Assembly (NCBI GenBank): GCA_020726505.1
Contig: JAHLEZ010000018.1
Coordinates: 1,302,001 to 1,366,000, forward strand
Length of the DNA: 64,000 bases
Direction: 5' to 3'
Origin: Leptodontidium sp. MPI-SDFR-AT-0119
Lineage: Eukaryota > Ascomycota > Leotiomycetes > Helotiales > Leptodontidiaceae
The first letter of the stretch is position 1. Every line of letters starts with the position of its first letter. Below are positions 56,388 to 64,000 of this stretch, one piece after another. Under the pieces are notes generated by a model that ran no database searches, had not been told where the DNA came from, and saw only the letters and a program-made list of their open reading frames with translations. The translations under genes were made by a program, and so were the position numbers.

Positions 56388-59300
56388 ACACCCGCGTTTA
56401 AAGGATCCGTGAAGAAAGAAGGCAGTGAAATAAGAACTAGGACTAAGGATAATAACGTTACTAAGCCCAGGGCACTTAAGGTCTAAATGCCTAATATTTA
56501 CTATAAATAACGAAGTAAACTTAAATAGTTTATCCTCTAGTATAATATATACCTCGCCTTTAATAGCGATAAGTTCGACGTCGAACCTCGAAAGGTCTTG
56601 TGGATCGCCTCTTTCTTGCGAGACACGGCCGCCTATTAGATTAAACTAGTACTAACTAATTACCTCCTAAATAACGTTACTGGAAACTACTTTACAATTA
56701 TAGCCGAAAAAAGTAAAGTTATCTTTAGGATTATTACTAGGTTTACTACTGTAATTAAAGGGGTCTTTGGGGATCCCGATGAGACTGAATAAGTGGAAAA
56801 GTACTTGCTTAGCTTATATTAACAAGGAACTATTTATAAGTATATTATAGAGTTTAACTGTTACGCCTTGCGTTTAAAATAGACTAACGGAGGATTAAGG
56901 GCCTAGTACTACAAAGGCCTCAAGGACTACCTTAAGAATAAGCTCGCTCGGATGCCTAAAACAACTACCCTAGACGGACTAATTAAAAACTCGATCGAGA
57001 TCGACAACCGTATCTAGGAGCGCTAACGAGAGTAGAAGGGGTATTTTGCGCCGACTTAGTTTAGGCGACCTCAGTACTTATAATCGTAGGGAAAGAGATC
57101 CTAGAATTACTCGCAGAACCCTAATAATAAACGAAATCACTATGACCTTATGGAAATCGATAGGGCGGAACGGAAGGGGACTAAACAAACTAAAAAGTAG
57201 AAGCGACGAGAGAAAGGATTATATTATACTTGTAGTAAAACTAGACATCTCGCCTAAGACTACTCTTAGAAAAAACGAGAAGGGAAACCTAAATAGAAAA
57301 CTAAAAGGGAGTTCGCGTTGGCCGAGAGAAAGCCTAAGTATCGCGAGGTAGTAGTACTAAAACGCGAAGGTATTGAGGAAGAATAAGTCGATGAGGTTTT
57401 CCTTAACGTTATAAACGACCTGTGAATACAAGAAGTGGAGGCGTTAAATTCGTAATAAGAGAGCTAGATAGTAACAACGAAGGACTAACCGCCAAGCCGA
57501 GTAGAGAGCTCTAATAGCGAAGGAAGTAGCACCCTCGACGAGTTGCCGTACTTAGAAGAAAATTAAACTATTCGTAGCCACTACAGCGAATAATAAATCT
57601 AAATATATATTAGCACGAAACTAGACTTCGTAGAAAAACACTGTACGCTAAACTCCCCGGCTCGAGGACTATTGTGTATAGTCGCCTACTGCGATAAGTT
57701 AATTATAGTTTTCTAGGAGAACATAAGATAAGAGTAGGAGTGTCCTAGGCGTTATAAAGTAAAACTAGAACCTGAGCTAGAGTCTCTAAGGGAGTACAAG
57801 CAGCTAGATGATTACCTACGAGTAAAAGAGACATAGTTAGTTATTTATACCACGGGAGAAGAATGTTACTAGTAGCGAAGACAGCCCGCCTTCGAGCTAG
57901 AACGCTATTAGTTAATGAGACTAGACGAAATCTAAGGACACGCTAGTCTCTAAGAAGGAATCCCGTATACCCTCGTTAGTTATAACGATAGACTACGGAA
58001 GTAGTTGAACGAAACCACGGGGATAATCGTCGAGGAACAAAGACGTATCCCCGAGATATTACTACACTGCCCGGAATTAGCAGCCACCGGAGAAAATAAT
58101 TAGCTAATTATCTTAGTGATAGTAGCCGGTATTGAGACAAAGGCATTGGTGGATTCGGGAGTAATGGGACGTTTTATAAACCTTAGCTTTGTTAAAAAAC
58201 ATAATATCCTAACTTTGCGCTACTACCGCCCTTACCGCCTAAATCTACTAGACGGCAAGGAAGCTGGCTAGGATAGATAAGTTAGAGAAAAGACTCAAGG
58301 AATAGTAATGATTATATAAGACTACGAAGAAACTATTTACTTCGATCTTGTTAATATTAGAAGACATAATATTGTATTAAGAACTTGGTAATTAAGTAGT
58401 CATAATCTTAATATAAATTAGGAAACTAAGGAAGTTAAGTTTAACAATTGTTAATAGCGACACGATTAACTAACCGGCACAAGAGAGGCTAGCGCCGCCT
58501 CCTTAATAATAACGCCGATGGACTCTAGTTAAATAAGTTAGACTCCTAGCTAGAAGGAATCTATAAGTTATTTTAGTTAAACGGATAATGTACAGGACTA
58601 GCTACTTGTATTATATAAGAAGTTTGCAAGGATATTTAAAGATTCGTAAGACATAAGAGTTCTACTTAAGTATTAGTCCTAAGACTATGAAATTAACTTT
58701 AAGAATAAGTTTATCCTTATTGTAGAAAAACTTCGCTACTATAACTACGCTACTATAAGGACGCTTAAGGAATATCGGGAGTTAAGTATAAGGAAGGGAT
58801 GGATTCGGAAATCTAAATCACCGTGCGCTATTAATATATTAGTCGCTAGGAAATAAGGGGACCTAAAGGGAAGGCCTTATAACGACTACTATATAATTAA
58901 TAATAGAACTATATAAGATGTTTATCCTTTGCCTAACGCATAATACTTGCGGGATAGGTTGACTAAGGTAGGGGTGTATACTAAACTGGACTAGCGCAAC
59001 GCGTTTAATTTGATCCGAATTAAGGAGGGATACGAATAGAAGATTACTTTCGTGCTACCTTTAGGCTTATGGGAATACACGGTAATGCCGTTCAGACTTA
59101 CGAATGCACTCGCCACTTACTAAAGGCAAAATAATAAGATCTTACGAGATTTTATTAAGAAATTCGTTATATATTACCTAGATAATATATTAGTCTACTC
59201 GAAAACTATCAAGGAACACCAAGGACACGTTATTGCAATTATAGAGACCTTACTTAAGGTGGATTCTAAACTAAAGTTATTAAAATGTGAATTCTTTGTT

Positions 59301-61590
59301 AGATAAGTCATTTTTTTAAGATACGTCATACGCCTAAGACAAATAAGTATTAATCTAAAAAAAATTAAAGCCGTAAAGGAATAAGGGTCGTTAAAGAACG
59401 TTAAGGATATGTAATCTTAACTAAGATTTACTAATTTTTACTAATAGTTTATTTAAGGCTATTCTAAGATCGTAGAACCCTTTACTAACTTGACTAGGAA
59501 AGGTATTCCCTTTGCTTAAGATAAGCGTTGTGAGGAGGCGTTTTAGCGACTTAAAGCGGAATTTATAAAAGAACTAATACTTTATAGTTTCGACAAAGAA
59601 AAGAAGAGTATTATCGAAACCGACGCCTTAGACACTTACACCGGCGTAGTACACCTATAGAGGGACGACCAAGGACGGCTACACCCAGTGGCCTACTACT
59701 TAAAAAAGATGTCCCCGGCTAAGTAGAACTATAATATCTATAAGAAAGAATTTATAGTAATTGTTAAAGCGCTTAAACACTAAAAGATCTACTTATAAAG
59801 AGCCAAGTTCCTCGTTATTATTTACACCGACTATATAAATCTCTAAACTTTCACTACTACTAAGGTCCTTAATAATCGAAGGTTAGTTAGATAATTGGAG
59901 GAACTCGCCTTTTTTGACTTAGTTATTAAATACGTTTAAGGGAAAGATAATATAAGAGTAAACGCGTTAAGTAGATTGCCTGGATATAAAAACGATAAGG
60001 TTTATAACGAGACCGCCCTACTAAAGTAATTAAATAATAAGAACATAGTACTTAATATCAGAGAGATTACTACTATTAAGTAAGACCTTAATGGCCCTTA
60101 GTATAATATACTTAAGGACGCCTAAAAGAAAAACAGATTATTACTAGACTAAACCAAGGAACTAATTAGTAGGAATATTATAAAAAATGAGATCATGTGA
60201 GTCAACGGGAAGATCTGGCTTCCGCCAAGCTTAATAAAAGCGTATATTAAGGAATAACACGGACTTCTCGCGCATAAATATTAGGAGATACAAAGAACGT
60301 ATCTCAGGATCTTGAGGAATTATTAGGCCGAGGGGCTTCGCGCTATAATTAAGGAAGTGGTCACTAACTGTAATACTTACATTAGGAATAAGCTTTCCTG
60401 ACACGCTTCTTATAAGTAAATAATTATAATACTAATACTATTAAAATCTTAGAGATTTATATCGTAGGACTTTATAGGGCCGCTGCCGCTATCGAAGGAC
60501 CAGGTCACGGGGGTCAGCTATAATATAATACTCGTTATTATAAAGAGACTTACTAAATATATAATTCTAGTACTAGTTAAGTCCACCCTTATAGCCGAAA
60601 ACTTAGTACAAGTATACCTCAAGGAGGTAGTCTTTAAGTATAGAGTACCTAAAGAAATCGTGTCGGATTGAGACAAGCTATTTACGTTAAAGTTTTAGAA
60701 AGCTCTAATAGTCTTCTTGGGAACTAACTAAAAGCTCTTAACCGCGTTTTATCCTTAAACTAACGAAAGAAATAAGCGAATAAACTAAGTAGTCGAAGCG
60801 TACTTACGCTGTTACGTTAACTACTAGTAGGACAACTAAGTAGAACTACTGCCCTTAGTAGAGTTTGCCTATAATAACTCGACTACGGAAACAACGAAAG
60901 TCACACCTTTCTTTGCGAATTATAGGTACGAATCTGTCGCTTATAAAGAACCTAACGTTATCGTTGAAAATAATAATATAGCTCGTATTTAGGTTTAGAA
61001 GATTTAAGACCTTTACAAGGAATTAACTAAAGAACTTTAGTTTATAGTAAAAAGGAACGCGTACTATTATAATAAGGCACGTAGTTAAGAGCCAACGCTA
61101 TAGGAGGAGGATAAGGCTTATCTTTTGTGAAAGAACATTAATACTAAGCGCCTAAGTGATAAGTTAAATCATAAGAAACTAGGATTATTTAAGATTAAAC
61201 GAGTTAAAGAACTATTGAATTACGAACTCTAGCTACTAACTACAATAAAGAAGATATTCCTAATATTCTATATATCCTTGTTAGAAAAAGTACTACCTAA
61301 AGCACCACCTGCCCCGAAGACAATAGCTGAACTAGTGAATCCACTCGAGGAGTACGAAGTGGAGGAGCTACTAGACTATTAGTATAAACGAGGCCTTATT
61401 AAATATTTAGTGAAATGGAAAAACTACCTACTATTAAAGAATACATAAGAACTTAAGTTAAACCTTCGTTACTCGGAATTACTCGCTAGTTTTTATCGAC
61501 GAAACTTAGCTCTATTTAAAGGGAGTCCACCGGGTCGAAGGAGAAGTCCATCGCCGGGTCGGGGGGGCCGCTGACGGGGTCGACAAAACT
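56388..61590 (+). pseudogene. Gypsy gag-pol remnant with chromodomain
   Basis: RIP-mutated plus-strand polyprotein. The gag zinc knuckle is near 57216-57270 (YTCSKTRHLA, with two of its Cys now Tyr). The protease active site VDSGVMG is near 58148-58170. Reverse transcriptase covers about 58700-59350 (VYPLPNA, FNLIRIKEGYE, LPLGLWEYTVMPFRLTNA, then YYLDNILVYS from FYLDDILVYS). RNase H is at about 59500-60000 (IIETDALDTYTGVVH). Integrase is at about 60250-60960 (RFISQDFIGPLP, EIVSD*DKLFT, ELLPLVEFAYNNS). A C-terminal chromodomain lies near 61345-61500 (EYEVEELLDY and YLVKWKNY). Stops are nearly all TAA/TAG. The chromodomain places it among chromoviruses, whose integrases favour heterochromatin. 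Confidence 0.88.
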
Positions 61591-61614
61591 AGGACGTTCC
61601 ACGCCCGCTAGTTT

Positions 61615-62049
61615 AGTAATTTTCTAAGCCTCCTCTGCCTTCCTTTTCTCTTTCCTCTTTCTTGCTTTAACTTCGTCTAGCTTATTTAAAGTCTTTAAAC
61701 TACGACGAAGTATTTCCCTTCCCCTTTCACGTAACTCCGCTTGGCGCTACTTGAGCTCGCGAACGCGAGCTAGTCCGGCCATAGCCGCCTCAAAGGCTAT
61801 GTCCCTCTCGAACTTTAGCCGGTCCTCCTCTATCCGAAGACTCTAGAGATCGTCGAGGGACACTTGAAGAGCGTCGCACTTCACCCCGCGACGAACGCAC
61901 TCCTTATACTTCTAAGACTTCTCATTTAGAACCACGCAATTGCGATAATAATAGATATAGTTCGAACACAATATGTTAGGCGAACCGTAAGAATTGATTG
62001 TTTCGGCAAGCGCTATCCTTTGTTTATACTTGGTTGTTTTGGAGGACAT
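61615..62049 (-). pseudogene. Antisense Cys-cluster/coiled-coil ORF of the gypsy element
   Basis: The minus-strand frame from an ATG at 62049 (MSSKTTKYKQRIA) is opposite to gag-pol, between the chromodomain and the 3' LTR. It encodes a cysteine cluster (CSNY...NCVVLNEKS*KYKECVRRGVKCD; two Cys positions probably now Tyr through C-to-T/G-to-A change). A Glu/Arg/Leu-rich helical region (LRIEEDRLKFERDIAFEAAM ... RQAELRERGREILRR) follows. Only a few TAG codons break it, and decay is milder than in pol. I recall similar small proteins next to fungal gypsy elements. A Zn-cluster-like nucleic-acid-binding role is an inference. Confidence 0.65.
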
Positions 62050-62139
62050 ATTAGAAGAGGAAGACGGCCTTAGGCCGTCGTTGATATTTCCTTTGGTATA
62101 CTTAAGCGTAGGAACACGCTAACGACAGAAGGGGGATAA

Positions 62140-62506
62140 TGTCACGATTTGAAGGATCACGTGCGTCTTGGCCCTGAGGCTCGGCAGCCTTACTACACAG
62201 AGAAGCCAAGACAAGAATAGAATCATAGGACTAGGGGTCACGTGACGGTATAAAGCTTTTGGAGCTTTAGGATCTAAGGCTCCTGAGGGATCTAATAGGA
62301 ACCAAAAGTCCTATATAAGTAAAGTAGTTTCCTAAGTAATAAAGCTTCGTGCTTAAATCATTATAACAAGTTTACCTTTAAGTTTACTACTACTTATAAC
62401 GCCTTAATTCCTATTGAGAATCGTACTCTTGTGACTTCACTTTATAGCTGATACTAATCGACGAAGCTTGTACGCCGCGTACCAGTCAGATTCCAGCAAC
62501 GTTACA
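62140..62506 (+). repeat. 3' LTR of the gypsy element
   Basis: 367 bp, TGTCACGATT...GCAACGTTACA, preceded by a purine-rich tract. It is less mutated than the 5' LTR (CCAGTCAGATTCCAG versus CTAGTTAGATTCTAG). Confidence 0.9.
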
Positions 62507-64000
62507 TCTATAACTTAATTAAAGTATCAAAAACCTTTAAAGGTAGTATTAGCGTATCTTGAGGCTTTAGGAGCGTTAGATCTGTCGATTTATTACTGTT
62601 TTCTAATAGTAAAGGGCTTATTAGTGGCTTAGTAACAAATACCGGCTATAAACCCGTAGTTCTCTACCCCGATTTAATATTAGAAGGTGTAACACTTTCT
62701 TGACGTGCCTTCTAATAGTAAATAAGAAAGTTGCGCTTACTAATTAGTATAGAATTAATTAAAGAACTCAATCTTTATAACTCTTTCCAATAAGCACGCT
62801 TAAGTGCGGAGAAAATCGTCAAATCGAGAGGTTATAAGACGTGTGACGTATATATAAATAAGAATAAGAGGTAGATATTATGCTCGAGGCACTTCCAAAG
62901 GAATTCTGTAGTCTCGTGGCTCTTATGGCTGTCTAAGATGAGGAGTCTTATTAAATAATCACGTGGTTGCGTCTAAGGGATAAACACTTTTTCTAGCCAC
63001 TTTAAAGCCGTAGTATTAGTAGTCTACTTATTTTCAGTGGCTGTGAAGTGTTAATTATCGAATATCTCTAATTAAGATAGAAACTATTATTGTTACACCG
63101 ACTTTCCCTTGTAAATTACTAGTGGTTGTGTCGAAACTCTAGTTGCAGAGATACACTCAATAATTGTCGTCTAAGTACGTGAACTTAGCTGTTTTGCTTA
63201 AACCTTGCGTATTTCGACACTCCTTATAATATATTTATTTAAACTATAACCTTCTATAATACTAGCTTCGTCTATATTCTATTATTGATTGGCTAGAATA
63301 GCTCTAATTGCCGGAATATCCAGTTTTTGGAACTAAGGCCATATAACTTTAGACCGAGCGTAATTAACACGTACGGAATCGATATATATCTGCCTCTTAG
63401 TCTTAAGAACAAGATTACGAGCCAAAAATCGAGTCATCCAGTGTTTTCCGAGTGGTTTGTGGTCCCCTTAAAGAGCTAGAAGCCTTTCTCTAAAAACCCG
63501 AATCTATACGTGTGTAACTCTATGGCTAAGAGCCTCTTGATTCAAAATCTAATTAGTCAATCGTTCCTCTACGACTATAGGTAGTCTTTGCAAGTAACTA
63601 GTAGCCTCTTGACGTGGTTGAGTCGTGGTGTTGCGGTGATAGAGTGTAGACCTCGGAATACCCTACTTAAGGGATGCCTTTCGTACTAACTTGCCATTTA
63701 CAATCTCCTCAAGCGCACACATGACATTATACTTAGTATATTAAGGCTTCATGATCGAAACAATTCACATTCTAAATTTCAGACAAATCGATTAAAGAAT
63801 GAGGATATAATTAATTATTGAAGTTGAGAGGTATAAGTAGCGGTGAGTTAAGCGAGGTGGGCCAAAGGCGGGGGTGGGCCAAAGGGGGGGGTGAGACGTT
63901 AACCCACCCATTAATTAACCTCATGATCTAGCGAACAGCAGCTTGTTGTTTAACTTCCTGCTAGTGTTAGGAAATGTCTCAGCAAACGAAGGGATACTGG

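Larger units (their letters stand above)
52012..62506 (+). mobile_element. Ty3/gypsy chromovirus, RIP-degraded (layer 3)
   Basis: LTRs begin TGTCACGAT and end ACGTTACA; the 5-bp duplication is TCTAT (52007-52011 and 62507-62511). The coding strand is plus, with gag, protease, reverse transcriptase, RNase H, integrase and chromodomain in that order. An antisense frame and a purine tract (CAGAAGGGGGATAA) lie before the 3' LTR. The 5' LTR is interrupted by a LINE. Without the LINE it is about 6.56 kb. Stops pervade the pol frame. Confidence 0.9.
51650..63752 (-). pseudogene. Fot1/pogo transposase (DDE_1) in two pieces
   Basis: The N-terminal piece starts at an ATG at 63752 (MKP*YTKYNVMCALEEI) and carries the pogo-type DNA-binding region: KASLK*GIPRSTLYH, EERLTNWILNQEALS, then PLGKHWMTRFLARN and IDSVRVNYARSK, typical of Fot1/Pot-like transposases. 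The piece ends at 62512. The C-terminal piece (52006 to about 51650) carries RLLFRKVIKGINKKEYELG and the KKKRKV*TSPNSKFATI tail typical of fungal DDE_1 proteins. The gypsy insertion and TAA/TAG codons inactivate it. Confidence 0.85.
51561..63899 (-). mobile_element. Fot1/pogo-type transposon, disrupted (layer 2)
   Basis: Inverted termini ACGTCTCACCCCCC... / ...GGGGGGTGAGACGT extend through CTTTGGCCCACC repeats (51585-51613 and 63855-63882). They are flanked by TA (51559-51560 and 63900-63901), the Tc1/mariner-pogo target. The transposase frame is on the minus strand and is split by the gypsy element. It is RIP-eroded and inactive. Confidence 0.88.
51492..63994. mobile_element. Outer MITE split by nested transposons (layer 1)
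   Basis: The left end TGCCTTCGTCCGCTAAGTCA and right end (reversed) TCCCTTCGTTTGCTGAGACA are diverged forms of the termini of the 145-bp MITE at 25741. TA flanks lie at 51490-51491 and 63995-63996. With the inner block removed the MITE is about 160 bp, and its interior (ccaacta, taattaacctcatgatct, tttaacttcctgctag) aligns with the short copy. Confidence 0.85.

Noticed and set aside
57046..57351. 101-residue plus-strand frame in the gypsy gag
   Set aside because: Out of frame with the zinc knuckle; survives because AT-to-stop changes fell in the true frame.
1..64000. tRNA, rRNA or other RNA genes
   Set aside because: No cloverleaf with A/B boxes or rRNA core was recognised by eye. A tRNAscan run would be needed to exclude a degraded one.

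Overview
The window is filamentous-ascomycete (Pezizomycotina) DNA. Host genes have short introns (43-122 nt) with GTRNGN donors and CTAAY branch points, and the transposon families are typical of that group. Long stretches are strongly AT-rich, with former CAA/CAG/TGG codons turned into TAA/TAG while CpG is kept. This is the pattern expected of repeat-induced point mutation (RIP, CpA to TpA). GC-balanced host islands alternate with these AT-rich blocks. I cannot name the species.

Layout. (1) 1-24.7 kb is an AT-rich transposon graveyard. A DDE transposon remnant is split by a complete copia element (family A, 1884-10510, TSD AAGGA). A microsatellite and a gypsy-type solo LTR (12582-12855, TSD GGGAA) follow. 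Next is a second copia (family B, 13329-20964, TSD GAGAT) inserted into an older copy of its own family (copy C), which also carries a solo LTR, and then a family-A solo LTR. (2) 24.7-28.1 kb is a host island: a broken NACHT/NLR gene, a 145-bp MITE and an intact BTB-like/coiled-coil gene. (3) 28.1-38.7 kb is a RIP-damaged hAT transposon (8-bp TSD) holding a pristine copia element, D (30069-37655), with LTRs identical by eye and TSD ATTAT. (4) 38.8-40.8 kb is an apparently intact piggyBac-type transposon. (5) 41.2-51.2 kb is a host island of cation transport: TRK potassium transporter, Na+/H+ antiporter and vacuolar TRP-type (Yvc1) channel, with two copies of a 182-bp MITE. (6) 51.5-64 kb is a four-layer nest: MITE > Fot1/pogo transposon > gypsy chromovirus > 5'-truncated LINE whose reading frame is still open.

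Two observations stand out. First, copia D carries about 50 exact copies (hand count) of the palindrome CGTACG, usually as TCGTACGA, plus about 20 near-matches. They are spread over LTRs, leader, gag-pol and the 3' region on average every 110-150 bp, in all reading frames; about two would be expected by chance. Second, all four autonomous LTR elements in the window (A, B, D and the gypsy) have an extra gene antisense to gag-pol between the end of pol and the 3' LTR. In D it is spliced and encodes a Cys-rich, DUF3716-like protein; in the gypsy it encodes a Cys-cluster/coiled-coil protein. A dispersed DNA motif plus an antisense Cys-cluster protein in the same young element suggests a self-recognition, control or anti-silencing system. 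That link is a hypothesis, not something the sequence proves.

The host genes between transposons form a coherent set for K+, Na+ and Ca2+ handling: TRK and the antiporter are convergent, and the Yvc1-type channel lies next to them.
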